Part shown: positions 50,653 through 58,862 of the stretch, one piece after another
How positions within the stretch are numbered: the stretch's first letter is position 1
Layout: each line of letters begins with the position of its first letter
Assembly (NCBI GenBank): GCA_903895595.1
Contig: CAITUP010000138.1
Coordinates: 1 to 64,000, forward strand
DNA length: 64,000 nt
Direction of reading: 5' to 3'
Source: an uncultured Acetobacteraceae bacterium
GTDB taxonomy: Bacteria > Pseudomonadota > Alphaproteobacteria > Acetobacterales > Acetobacteraceae
Notes under the pieces: model-generated
What the model was told of the DNA's origin: nothing
What the model saw: the letters and a program-made list of their open reading frames with translations, nothing else
The model's database searches: none
Translations under genes and position numbers: made by a program

Positions 50653-51866
50653 GCCGCCGCGCGGCGGGCCGGCTGAACGATCGCGAGCAGCGCGGTCACC
50701 AGTTCGTCCATCATCGCGTCGGTGTGCAGCGGCCCCGGCGTGAAGCGCAGGCGTTCCTCGCCCCGTGGCACCGTCGGGTAGTTGATCGGCGTCGCGTACA
50801 TGCCGAACTCGTTCAGCAGCCGCTGGCTGACTTCCATCACCAGCTCCGCCCCGCCGATATGCAGCGGCACGATGTGGCTGTCCGACTCGATCCGCGGCAG
50901 GCCGGCAGCATCGAACCGGCGCTTCAACGCGTCCGCCCGCTCGAACAGCTTGTCGCGGCGGGCCTGATCGGCGCGCACATGCCGGACGGCCGCAAGCGCG
51001 GCGGCGACGGTGGTCGGCGGCAGCGTCGTGGTGAAAATGAACCCAGGCGCGGTGGAGCGGATGAAATCCACCACATCCGTATCGCCCGCGATGTAGCCGC
51101 CATGGCAGCCGAAGGCCTTGGCCAAGGTGCCCTCGATGATATCGACCCGATGCGCTACGCGGTCGCGTTCCGACACGCCGCCGCCATTGGGGCCGTACAT
51201 CCCGACGGCATGCACCTCATCCAAATAGGTCATCGCCCCATAACGCGCCGCCAGATCGCAGATCGCGCCGATGGGGGAGATGTCGGCATCCATGGAATAG
51301 ACCGACTCGAAGGCGATCAGCTTCGGCGCGGCGGCCGGCGCGGCGCGCAGCAGCGATTCGAGATGCGCCATGTCGTTGTGGCGGAAGATATTGACGATGG
51401 CGCGCGATCCCTTGATCCCCGCGATCATCGAGGCGTGGTTCTTGGCATCCGAGAACACCTGCCACCGTTCGTCCGGTCCGTTGGGCAGGCTGTTCAAAAT
51501 GGTGGACAGCGAGGCCTGATTGGACACGAAGCCCGAGGTGAACAACAGCGCCGACTGTTTGCCGTGCAAATCGGCCAATTCATGCTCCAGCGCGTCGATC
51601 AGCGGGCTTGTGCCGCTGATGTTGCGCGTGCCCCCGGCGCCCACGCCCATGGTGCGCGCCGCTTCGACCGCTGCTTCGACCAGCACCGGATGCCCGCCCA
51701 TCGCCAGATAATCGTTGGACGACCATACGGTCACATCCCGCCCGTCGGTATCCTTGTAGCGCGGAAATCCGTCCGCCTGCTTCAGCAACGGCGTAAACAC
51801 CCGATAGCGACCCTGCGCGCGGATCGATTCCAACGACTGGCGGCAAAAGGCGTGAAATGCGTTCAT
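50649..51866 (-). CDS. hemA: 5-aminolevulinate synthase (405 aa)
   Basis: PLP enzyme that condenses glycine and succinyl-CoA, the first step of heme synthesis in alphaproteobacteria. The PLP lysine is Lys250 ([13 protein letters not shown]), the Asp-Glu-Val-His at 216-219 holds the ring nitrogen Asp, and Asn51-Asp52-Tyr53 and the SGTSPL region match the family. The ATG at 51866 is preceded by GGAGAAAG at 9-base spacing. It heads an operon with ccmFGHI, tying heme supply to cytochrome c assembly. An FNR-type box lies 36 bases before the start codon. Confidence 0.96.
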   Translation of the reverse strand: MNAFHAFCRQSLESIRAQGRYRVFTPLLKQADGFPRYKDTDGRDVTVWSSNDYLAMGGHPVLVEAAVEAARTMGVGAGGTRNISGTSPLIDALEHELADLHGKQSALLFTSGFVSNQASLSTILNSLPNGPDERWQVFSDAKNHASMIAGIKGSRAIVNIFRHNDMAHLESLLRAAPAAAPKLIAFESVYSMDADISPIGAICDLAARYGAMTYLDEVHAVGMYGPNGGGVSERDRVAHRVDIIEGTLAKAFGCHGGYIAGDTDVVDFIRSTAPGFIFTTTLPPTTVAAALAAVRHVRADQARRDKLFERADALKRRFDAAGLPRIESDSHIVPLHIGGAELVMEVSQRLLNEFGMYATPINYPTVPRGEERLRFTPGPLHTDAMMDELVTALLAIVQPARRAAA

Positions 51867-51901
51867 GCTAAGGCACTTTCTCCGAGGCTCGGCCAGCGGC
51901 A

Positions 51902-51915
51902 TTGACCTGGGTCAA
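51902..51915. promoter_or_regulatory. FNR/FixK-type box upstream of hemA
   Basis: TTGACCTGGGTCAA is a perfect palindromic match to the FNR/CRP-family pattern TTGAY-N4-RTCAA, centred about 42 bases before the hemA start codon. In Rhodobacter and rhizobia hemA and cytochrome genes are under FnrL/FixK control by oxygen, so the site is plausible for this operon; the divergent DUF2889 gene starts 169 bases the other way and could also be affected. Confidence 0.65.
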
Positions 51916-52083
51916 CCTAACCGATGCGAGCCGGCACCGATAGGTGGCTTACCGCGAATTAAAAGTCAGACAACCGCGCGTTGCAGTGCCGTGGCGGGTA
52001 GCAGCCATGTTCCGATGATCTTTGCGTCCCGGCAAGCCCGTGCCCTAAATTCCGCTGCGGTGCAACATAACAGGAGTCCTCCC

Positions 52084-52719
52084 ATGCCGTTGAGCGCGCC
52101 CGCCGCACGCGAAAAGCAGCACACGCGTTCCATCCGGATCGACGGATATCGCCGGGAAGACGGTCTGTACGACATCGAAGCTCACCTCACGGACGTGAAA
52201 ACCTTCGGTCAGACGAACTTCGACCGTGGTTTCATCCCCGAGGGTGAACCGATTCACGATATGTGGCTGCGATTGACCATCGGCGAGGGCATGGAGATCG
52301 TCGGCGTCGAGGCCGTCAGCGACAAAACACCCTACCGGATGTGCCCGACAGCCGCGCCGAATTTCAGCCGCCTGGTCGGCATGCGGATCAAGGCCGGCTT
52401 CCTGCGCGACGCCAACCACGCCGTCGGCGGCACAATCGGTTGCACACATCTGCGTGAACTGCTCCAGCAGATGGCCACCACCGCCTTCCAAACCATCAAC
52501 CCCGCCCGAGTCCGCAAGGAAATGCGTGCCAGCGGCGAAGTCCCGCCGAACGGCAGCGATGTCGTCGACGCCCGCATCACCGAGAAGATGGGCGGGCCGC
52601 CGAAGATCCTGAATACCTGCCTCGCCTACAGCGACGAAGGCCCGCTGGTGAAGCGCCGCTGGCCGCACCTTTATAAAGGTGCGGACGCGGTCCCGGAAAC
52701 GGCGGCCGCCGCGGACTAA
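52084..52719 (+). CDS. DUF2889 family protein (211 aa)
   Basis: Matches the DUF2889 pattern: TRSIRIDGYRREDGLYDIEA (about residues 14-33), PIHDMWLRLTI, CTHLRELLQQMATTAFQ (about 119-135) and the final NTCLAYSDEGPLVKRRWP. Members are widespread near aromatic or CoA degradation genes, but no activity is known. The AGGAG site precedes the ATG. It is divergent from hemA and its stop overlaps the convergent ribbon-helix-helix gene by 4 bases. Confidence 0.9.
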   Translation: MPLSAPAAREKQHTRSIRIDGYRREDGLYDIEAHLTDVKTFGQTNFDRGFIPEGEPIHDMWLRLTIGEGMEIVGVEAVSDKTPYRMCPTAAPNFSRLVGMRIKAGFLRDANHAVGGTIGCTHLRELLQQMATTAFQTINPARVRKEMRASGEVPPNGSDVVDARITEKMGGPPKILNTCLAYSDEGPLVKRRWPHLYKGADAVPETAAAAD

Positions 52720-53024
52720 GCGGCCGTTCGGGTCTGCTGCGGCTCCTCGAACCGGGGAGTCGGCATCAGCCGCCCATGCCCAGCCTGAATGTGCCCGGCC
52801 TCGGTCGCTGCATCTCGGAAGTATTCGAGCACGAATACCCGCACGGCGCTGGTGCGCCCGCCCGGATGCTCGTTTGCTTCCACCTTACGGACAAGGCCGC
52901 TCAGGTCCTTACCCTCCCGTTCGCCGATTTCCACCAGCGCGTCCCATAACTCGGGCTCCAGCCGCATGCTGGTGCGCCCACGCTTGGCAATGACATTACG
53001 ATTGATCAGACGACTCGCCGTCAC
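52716..53024 (-). CDS. Ribbon-helix-helix domain protein (102 aa)
   Basis: Residues about 17-70 fit the RHH_4 domain: GRTSMRLEPELWDALVEIGE (ribbon plus first helix), REGKDLSGLVRKVEAN and SAVRVFVLEYFRDAA. Such proteins are DNA-binding or partner proteins of transport or sulfotransferase-type systems. The GTG at 53024 is preferred: GTGGGGG lies about 6 bases upstream, while the ATG at 53054 has no ribosome site. It is divergent from the GNAT gene; the AT-rich gap between holds the likely promoters. Confidence 0.75.
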   Translation of the reverse strand: MTASRLINRNVIAKRGRTSMRLEPELWDALVEIGEREGKDLSGLVRKVEANEHPGGRTSAVRVFVLEYFRDAATEAGHIQAGHGRLMPTPRFEEPQQTRTAA

Positions 53025-53100
53025 GGCAGCCCCCACTGTTTGAACCGGGAGCATTGGACCATACAGAAGGTTAAGAAATCGTTTACGCGACACAAAAAAC

Positions 53101-53131
53101 TTGCAGACGCACGCATGTTTTTTTCTATTAT
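53101..53131 (+). promoter_or_regulatory. Possible sigma-70 promoter of the GNAT gene
   Basis: TTGCAG at 53101-53106 and CTATTA/TATTAT at 53125-53131 with 18-19 bases between, in a distinctly AT-rich stretch (poly-T, TATA) of an otherwise GC-rich region. It would start the transcript about 50 bases before the ATG at 53189. Confidence 0.4.
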
Positions 53132-53146
53132 ATAGGCAATATATGC

Positions 53147-53163
53147 CCGGCAAAAATTGCCGG
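53147..53163 (+). promoter_or_regulatory. Palindrome in the GNAT leader
   Basis: CCGGCAA-AAA-TTGCCGG, a perfect 7-bp inverted repeat 25 bases before the GNAT start codon and upstream of its GGAGGAG ribosome site. It may be an operator for the divergent ribbon-helix-helix protein or a leader hairpin. Confidence 0.4.
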
Positions 53164-53188
53164 CCGCCCCATAACGGAGGAGCATCGT

Positions 53189-53617
53189 ATGCAACCGGTC
53201 CTGACCCTGTCCAGCAGCCCCGAACCGGAGGCCCGCGCCGTCATCGGCGATGGGCTGAATGCCTATAACGATGCGATCGTCGGCTACGCCGACCGGATGC
53301 CGCTGACAGTAAAGGTAACCGACCCCGAGACCGGTTCGGTCATCGGCGGAATCAGCGGCGGCACCTCCCTCGGGCTGTTGTTCGTCGATCTGGTGTTCCT
53401 GCCCGACACGCTCCGCGGCCAGGATGTCGGGTCCCGCATGATGGCCATGGCCGAGGACGAAGCCCGACGCCGGGGCTGCCGAGCGGGGATGCTGTACACG
53501 ATCAGCTTCCAGGCGCCGGAGTTCTACCGAAAGCTCGGTTGGCGCGTCTTCGGGGAAATCCCGTGCGATCCGCCGGGCACCAGCCGGTTCTTCCTGACCA
53601 AGACGTTCCGCGATTGA
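53189..53617 (+). CDS. GNAT family N-acetyltransferase (142 aa)
   Basis: Acetyltransferase fold: FVDLVFLPDTLRGQDVGSRM (about residues 65-84) with the R/Q-x-x-G-x-G/S acetyl-CoA loop, and AGMLYTISFQAPEFYRKLGW (about 99-118). It moves an acetyl group from acetyl-CoA to an amine; the substrate is unknown. Similar proteins resemble histone acetyltransferase HPA2-type enzymes. A strong GGAGGAG site lies upstream. Confidence 0.92.
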   Translation: MQPVLTLSSSPEPEARAVIGDGLNAYNDAIVGYADRMPLTVKVTDPETGSVIGGISGGTSLGLLFVDLVFLPDTLRGQDVGSRMMAMAEDEARRRGCRAGMLYTISFQAPEFYRKLGWRVFGEIPCDPPGTSRFFLTKTFRD

Positions 53618-53677
53618 CACCCCGGACACCGCCGGGTCATGCTGGTGCCATAAAAACGTAACGGGGAGTTCGCCGTC

Positions 53678-54133
53678 ATGGAATCAGCCGCGACACGCGC
53701 CTGCATCGGGTTTTCGGCCGGCGCCATTGCCGTATTGGTGTTTCACCAAGGTTTGGCCGGGGTGTTCGACATCGCTGGTCTGGGTAGCATGCGCGCCTTC
53801 CGATTGCTGCCAACCTGGCCGTTCGGCGTTCCCGCGCTCGTCAGCCTGAGTTTTTGGGGTTCGATGTACGGCATCGCCTTCGCACTGCTGTCCCCGCGGT
53901 TCGGCCGCCTGCTGTGGCTGGCGGGCCTGGGCATGGGGCTGATCGCCGGCATGATCACGCTGTTCGTTGTGCTGCCCCTCAAGGGCTTGTCGGTCGCCCA
54001 TGGCTGGGCCGCTTGGCCGGTCGCGCGGACGTTGCTGTTGACCTCCTTCTGGGGCCTCGGCGTCGGCATGTTGCTGCCGTTGCTTCGCCCCCGTCCGCTG
54101 CACCGCCCCGTGGCACGCGCGGTGCGGGCCTGA
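53678..54133 (+). CDS. Hypothetical four-helix membrane protein (151 aa)
   Basis: Four hydrophobic helices at about residues 8-28, 50-70, 79-99 and 112-135 and an Arg-rich C-terminus inside the cell. No family is recognised; homologues are common as unannotated membrane proteins. ACGGGGAG precedes the ATG. The next, interrupted cupin gene starts one base after its stop, so both are probably in one transcript. Confidence 0.8.
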   Translation: MESAATRACIGFSAGAIAVLVFHQGLAGVFDIAGLGSMRAFRLLPTWPFGVPALVSLSFWGSMYGIAFALLSPRFGRLLWLAGLGMGLIAGMITLFVVLPLKGLSVAHGWAAWPVARTLLLTSFWGLGVGMLLPLLRPRPLHRPVARAVRA

Positions 54134-54134
54134 G

Positions 54135-54692
54135 ATGTTCGAACGGGCCAGCTTCATCGCTGCGTGCGAGGCCGCGGTCGCAGCCGGCGGCGGGCAGCGC
54201 GAAATCCGCGCACTGCTGAAGGAAGCGGTCAGCGACCGCAGCCGGGTGATTGCCGAACTGGGGTAGCCGATCCGCGCCGGGATCGAGGTGCTGCACCGCT
54301 CGAAACATGTCACCATCCTCAACCTCGTCTGGGGGCCGCACATGACGGCCATGCCGCACAACCACCATATGTGGGCGACAATCGGCATGTACGCGGGGCG
54401 GGAGGACAATATCTATTGGCGGGTCCTGCCCGACGGCGCCAAATGGCCGATCGAAGCCGCCGGCGCGTCCTCCTTCATGCCCGGCGACGTCGGCACACTC
54501 GGTCCCGACATCATCCACTCCGTCACCAACCCGCTGGGCAAGCTGACCGCCGCGCTGCACGTCTACGGCGGGGATTTCCTGAAACAGGCGCGGGAACAAT
54601 GGGACGAGGAAACCCTCGCGTGCCGGCCCTTCGATACCGACATCGCTCGGCGGGCGTTCGAGGAGTCCAACCGGTTTCTGACTGGCGCATAG
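54135..54692 (+). pseudogene. Cysteine-dioxygenase-like cupin gene interrupted by an amber codon
   Basis: From the ATG at 54135 the frame reads a helical lead (MFERASFIAACEAAVAAGGG...) for 43 codons, meets TAG at 54264-54266, then continues in the same frame through PIRAGIEVLHRSKHVTILNL and the metal-binding cupin part WGPHMTAMPHNHHMW, to a stop at 54692. The joint residues read ELG-stop-PIRAG, so a Glu codon (GAG) one base away from TAG is the likely ancestor. A restart at the GTG 54288 could make a shortened protein that keeps the His cluster. Without the stop it would be a normal 185-residue cupin. Confidence 0.75.
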
Positions 54693-54787
54693 CCCCAGCC
54701 TGACCTGACCGGCTGCTGGCATCCAGCCGGCGGGATATGCTAGCTGCACCCGGCGCGGACACCCCAGGCACCGAAAGTCAGCCATCC

Positions 54788-55576
54788 ATGACCGTCACCA
54801 TTCTGATGCCCATGGCCGGGCGAGGCTCCCGCTTCGCGCGGGAGGGACAGGTTCTGCCGAAACCGCTGGTGCCCGTGTTCGGCGTGCCGATGTTCCGTCT
54901 CGCCTTAGCGTCCGTGCGCCGCACCCTGCCGAATGCCCGCTTGGTTTGCATCGTCTTGGCGGAGCATGACGCCAAGTTCCAGCTCGCCGGTGCGTTGCGG
55001 CAGGCAGACCCAAAGGCCGAGATCGTCACCATCGCCCAACCGACCGGCGGTACCATGGAAACCTGCCTCGCGGCGGAATCCGCAATTGCACCTGGCAGCC
55101 TGATTATCCTCGATTGCGATCTGACCTTCGCATCCGCCGCCTATGACGCCCATCTTCGCGACCTGGAAGCGGGCCGCTATCCCGCCGATGGCATGCTGTT
55201 GTCGTTCCGGTCCAACGGTCCGCAGTTCAGCTACGCCGAACTGGCCGGCGACCGAGTGATCCGCACGGCGGAAAAGCAGGTCATTTCCGATCGTGCGCTG
55301 ATCGGTTCCTATGGGTTTTCCGACGCTGCTCGGTTTTTCGGCCTGGCGCACGATATCGTCGACCGCATGCAGTTGAGTGGAAACGGCGAGTACTACGTCA
55401 GCAGCGCCTATAACCGCCTGATCGAAACCGGTGGCGTCGTGCAGCTTCGGGATGTCGACCGCTACTGGTCGGTCGGCACGCCGGAGGAATTGCGCACCGC
55501 CACGAACGATCCCGCTTTCCAGATCCATCTCCGCGATTTGGGCCTGATCGCCCCGAATGGAACGCCCCTGCCATGA
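54788..55576 (+). CDS. Sugar/choline-phosphate-type nucleotidyltransferase (262 aa)
   Basis: GT-A fold nucleotidyltransferase: MAGRGSRF (residues 9-16) and KPLVP (25-29) bind the nucleotide, Asp109 and Asp111 (LDCDLTF) bind metal. The C-terminal part (YYVSSAYNRLIETG and WSVGTPEEL) matches enzymes that make NDP-sugars or CDP-choline-like compounds. It overlaps the next gene by 4 bases. It opens a three-gene cassette with a nucleotidyltransferase-HAD fusion and a kinase. The product is probably an activated polar group for surface polysaccharide. Confidence 0.85.
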   Translation: MTVTILMPMAGRGSRFAREGQVLPKPLVPVFGVPMFRLALASVRRTLPNARLVCIVLAEHDAKFQLAGALRQADPKAEIVTIAQPTGGTMETCLAAESAIAPGSLIILDCDLTFASAAYDAHLRDLEAGRYPADGMLLSFRSNGPQFSYAELAGDRVIRTAEKQVISDRALIGSYGFSDAARFFGLAHDIVDRMQLSGNGEYYVSSAYNRLIETGGVVQLRDVDRYWSVGTPEELRTATNDPAFQIHLRDLGLIAPNGTPLP

Positions 55577-56682
55577 CCGCCGATACGCCCGCGCCTGCGC
55601 CTTTGTGGACGCTCGTTCTCCCCTGCGCGGGCCCCATCGATCTGGCAGCGCCCCGGCGTCCGAATTGGCTGCTGACGGCACCATCCGGGGCGCTGATGGT
55701 GCAGCAGGCTGCGGCCAGCGTTCCGGCCGATCATGTTGGCGACATCGTGATCGCGTTCCTGCGGGAGGTCGAAGACCGCTACCATTGCACCGAAGCCATC
55801 AAGCGCGCGTTCGATGGCCGCGCCCGCTGTATCGTGCTGGAGGAGCGCACCGGAGGCCCGGCCGACACCGTGCGGCAGGTGATCGACCGAGCGGGTATCG
55901 CCGGGCCGATGTGCATCAAGGATGGCGATTCGTTTTTCCATGTCGGCGCTTTGCCGGATTCCGCGTTCCTGGCGGTCGCCGACATTCGGCAGCGTAAGCG
56001 CCTCTCTTTCCCCGGCCGCAAAAGCTATGTCCGGTTGAATGAGCAAGGCATGGTCTCCGATGTCGTGGAAAAAAGCATCGTGTCGCATTTGGTATCGTGC
56101 GGGCTCTACGGTTTTCTCGACCCCAAGGATTTCACCGACGCCTTCGACCGGCTGGCGCGTCAGGTCGGACACCGGCGTCTTTTCGTGTCGCACGTCCTCG
56201 CCAGCGCGATCCTGAACGGTCGAATCTGCCTGCCCGTCGCCGCATCCGGTTACGTCGATCTCGACACTTCCGAGGAATTGGCCGAATACCGTGCCAATTT
56301 CAGTTCGGTGGTGCTGGATATCGACGGGGTCATTTTCAAAAACCAAAGCAAATTTTTCGCGCCATTTTGGGGCGACCCGGTGGAACCCATTCAGGAAAAT
56401 ATCGACCACCTGATTTTGCTGCAAAATCGCGGTGCCCAGTTGATTTTCATGACAGCCCGGCCGGAGAAATATCGGCAGGTAACACAGGACGCGCTGGAAA
56501 AAGCCGGTTTGCGCCCGCATGCCCTGATCATGGACTGTCTGCACGGGACCCGTTACCTCGTGAACGATCACGCGCCGTCCAATCCCTATCCTTCGGCCGT
56601 CGCGATCAGTGTCGACAGAAATCGGCCGAGTTTGCCGCAATATCTCCTATCCGCCCAAGCGGCATCCGCCACGGAATCCTAA
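55573..56682 (+). CDS. Nucleotidyltransferase-like plus HAD phosphatase-like fusion (369 aa)
   Basis: Two domains. Residues 10-235 are nucleotidyltransferase-like with a metal Asp pair in KDGDSFF (117-119), but without the N-terminal G-x-G-x-R loop, so possibly inactive or different. Residues 243-365 are HAD-like: Asp249-Ile-Asp251-Gly (motif I), Thr294 in FMTARP (motif II) and a final acidic site less clear. It overlaps the upstream gene by 4 bases and the kinase follows after 3. Similar fusions occur in capsule loci; the exact job here is unknown. Confidence 0.8.
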   Translation: MTADTPAPAPLWTLVLPCAGPIDLAAPRRPNWLLTAPSGALMVQQAAASVPADHVGDIVIAFLREVEDRYHCTEAIKRAFDGRARCIVLEERTGGPADTVRQVIDRAGIAGPMCIKDGDSFFHVGALPDSAFLAVADIRQRKRLSFPGRKSYVRLNEQGMVSDVVEKSIVSHLVSCGLYGFLDPKDFTDAFDRLARQVGHRRLFVSHVLASAILNGRICLPVAASGYVDLDTSEELAEYRANFSSVVLDIDGVIFKNQSKFFAPFWGDPVEPIQENIDHLILLQNRGAQLIFMTARPEKYRQVTQDALEKAGLRPHALIMDCLHGTRYLVNDHAPSNPYPSAVAISVDRNRPSLPQYLLSAQAASATES

Positions 56683-56685
56683 TCC

Positions 56686-57579
56686 ATGGATCGCCTCCCC
56701 GCGGGCCATGAGCCGATGCGGATCGCGCTGACCGGACATTCCGGTGCCGGCCTGCTGCTGATGTCTGACCATGGCCGCCAGTTCGTACGCAAGCAGGCGG
56801 GTTCCGAGAAACAAAATCCGCGGCTGCGCCTGCAATGCGAAAAGCTCCAGCAAGCGCATACCCAGGGTGTGCCCTGCCCGGCGGTGTATCGTTCCGGAGA
56901 GGACGGCGGCCTGTTCTCGTTCGACATGGAATATATCCCGGCCGACAGCGTCGCCCACGCATTGCTGGCCGGCCGGGATTTGGACTGGACCACGATCGTC
57001 CCGCCGTTGTTCGCGCTGGTGGACCGTTACCGGCAGACCAGCCAAGGCACGATCCCGGAAGCCGCGTTCCTGACCAAGCTGGACAGCATCGCCGCCGCTT
57101 GCGCGCTGAACGACACTCTCACGCCATGCCTGGACCGCATCGAAGGTATTATTGCGCAATTGAAGAACCGCGCCTGGGGCGGCATCCCGCTATCCGATTG
57201 CCATGGCGATCTGACATTGGAAAATATCCTGATGCGGCGGGACGGCCAGATCGTATTCATCGATTTCGATGTACCCGAACAAAGCTCCTGGTGGCTGGAT
57301 TTGGCCAAGCTGTTCCAGGATTTGCACGGTCATTGGTGCGCCAGGCATATGATTTTGCGCGCGCCCGAAAGCCCCGAATCCTTGACCGCGCACCTGGCCC
57401 TGTCGCGCGCCGCCGCTCGGTTGGAACCGTTGCTGTATCGTTTGATCCCCAAGGGACAGGAGCGGATATGGCCCCTGGTCGCATTTCATCTCTTACGCAC
57501 CATTCCATATGCGAACGATCGCGCGATCGCCGAATACGTGCTTCAACGGATCGACGCGGTCGCCGATGGGCGGTTGTGA
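56686..57579 (+). CDS. Phosphotransferase, aminoglycoside/choline kinase-like (297 aa)
   Basis: Eukaryotic-like kinase fold of the APH family. The catalytic loop is SDCHGDLTLENIL with His173, Asp175 and Asn180, and the metal Asp193 lies in VFIDFDVPE. The N-terminal lobe (about residues 20-90) has QFVRKQA for the ATP lysine. In LicA- and APH-like families it phosphorylates a small alcohol or amine. Together with two nucleotidyltransferase-type genes it could form an activation route: kinase then nucleotidyltransferase. Confidence 0.87.
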   Translation: MDRLPAGHEPMRIALTGHSGAGLLLMSDHGRQFVRKQAGSEKQNPRLRLQCEKLQQAHTQGVPCPAVYRSGEDGGLFSFDMEYIPADSVAHALLAGRDLDWTTIVPPLFALVDRYRQTSQGTIPEAAFLTKLDSIAAACALNDTLTPCLDRIEGIIAQLKNRAWGGIPLSDCHGDLTLENILMRRDGQIVFIDFDVPEQSSWWLDLAKLFQDLHGHWCARHMILRAPESPESLTAHLALSRAAARLEPLLYRLIPKGQERIWPLVAFHLLRTIPYANDRAIAEYVLQRIDAVADGRL

Positions 57580-57595
57580 GGGAGCAACGACGCCC

Positions 57596-58798
57596 CTACC
57601 CCTTCCACTTCACCGGCCGCAGCGGCGGATGCGCGCGAATAACCTCCTCATTCACCTCCGCACCCCAACCGATCCCGGTGGGAATCAGTAGCTCCCCGTT
57701 CTCGATCACCGGCACCTTGTCGACCAGATCGTCCTTCCATGGCACATCCTCGATATCGATCTCCATCACCCGGAAATTCGGGATCGCGGCGCACAGATGC
57801 GCGCTCATCAACGATCCGATATGCCCGTTGAAATTGTGAGGCGCGACGTTGATCTCGTACGCGTCGGCCATCGCCGCGATCTTGTAAGATTCCAAAATCC
57901 CGTTCCAGGCAACATCGATAATCGCCACATCCACCGCCTGTTGTTCGAAATACGGGCGGAACTGCCGGCGTCCATATAGCGACTCGCAAGACGCGATGCG
58001 CGTCCGCGTGCTGCGCCGGATCGTTGCCAGGGCCGCCGGGTCGTAGCTGTCGATCTCGGCCCACACCAGATCGAACGGCTCCAACGCCTGAGCCATGCGG
58101 ATGTAGCCTTCGGTCTTGAAGTTGAAGTTCAGGTCGAGATGCAGTCCGACGCCCCGGCCGGCCCCGGCGCGAAACGCCGTCATCTCGGCCACCACCGCGT
58201 CCACCAGCGCGGTATCGCAGTTCAGCTCCGGCCAGCCGCTGCCGTTGAAGCCGGGCATGTGGATGTAGGGTTTCTCGGCGTCGAACCGCATCATGTTGGT
58301 TTTCAGGCCTTTGAAGCCGCGCCGAGCGACCTCGGCCCCGGCGGCTTCAACATCCTTTAACCCACGGATCGGGTCCCAGCCGGTCCATTCCTTGATCCGG
58401 TCGGCGAAGCTCACCCGCCATGTGCCGCAATGCGACCAGTAAAGCTGCAACCGGTCCCGCACCGGCCCGCCGAGCAACTCGCACACGGGGATGCCGAGCG
58501 CCTTGGCTTTGACGTCGACCAGCGCATTCTCGATGGCCGCGATCGCCTGCTGGTTGATCCCGCCCGGCGCCTGTCGGGTCACGCCATGCAGAAACGCGAC
58601 GATTTTCTCCACCGGACGAGGGTCCATCCCGATCAGCCGCTCGCCGAGCCGCCCGATGACGGTGCCGAGGCCTTCGGAGCCGAAATTTTCCATGAACTCC
58701 GACCAGCCCACGATCCCTTCGTCGGTGGTGATCTTCAGGAACGAGAAATCGCGCCATCCGGCGTTGCAGTGCAAATCCTCGATCTTCACGATGCGCAT
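57596..58798 (-). CDS. Mandelate racemase / muconate lactonizing enzyme family protein (400 aa)
   Basis: Enolase-superfamily enzyme, different from that at 6115. The likely acid/base and metal residues are Lys166 (GLKTNMM), Asp222/Asn224 (LDLNFNF), Glu248 (WAEID) and Glu272 (ASCES), with a His in VAPHNFNGH near residue 330. The family dehydrates or racemises acids such as galactonate. It is divergent from the SGNH hydrolase gene (64 bases between) and convergent with the kinase. A GGAAACGGGAG-like leader precedes the ATG. Confidence 0.92.
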   Translation of the reverse strand: MRIVKIEDLHCNAGWRDFSFLKITTDEGIVGWSEFMENFGSEGLGTVIGRLGERLIGMDPRPVEKIVAFLHGVTRQAPGGINQQAIAAIENALVDVKAKALGIPVCELLGGPVRDRLQLYWSHCGTWRVSFADRIKEWTGWDPIRGLKDVEAAGAEVARRGFKGLKTNMMRFDAEKPYIHMPGFNGSGWPELNCDTALVDAVVAEMTAFRAGAGRGVGLHLDLNFNFKTEGYIRMAQALEPFDLVWAEIDSYDPAALATIRRSTRTRIASCESLYGRRQFRPYFEQQAVDVAIIDVAWNGILESYKIAAMADAYEINVAPHNFNGHIGSLMSAHLCAAIPNFRVMEIDIEDVPWKDDLVDKVPVIENGELLIPTGIGWGAEVNEEVIRAHPPLRPVKWKG

Positions 58799-58862
58799 GG
58801 CGTGTCTCCCGTTTCCTCGGTCCCGATGCTAGAGCGGCGGCGCCACCGCCGAAAGCCCGCCG

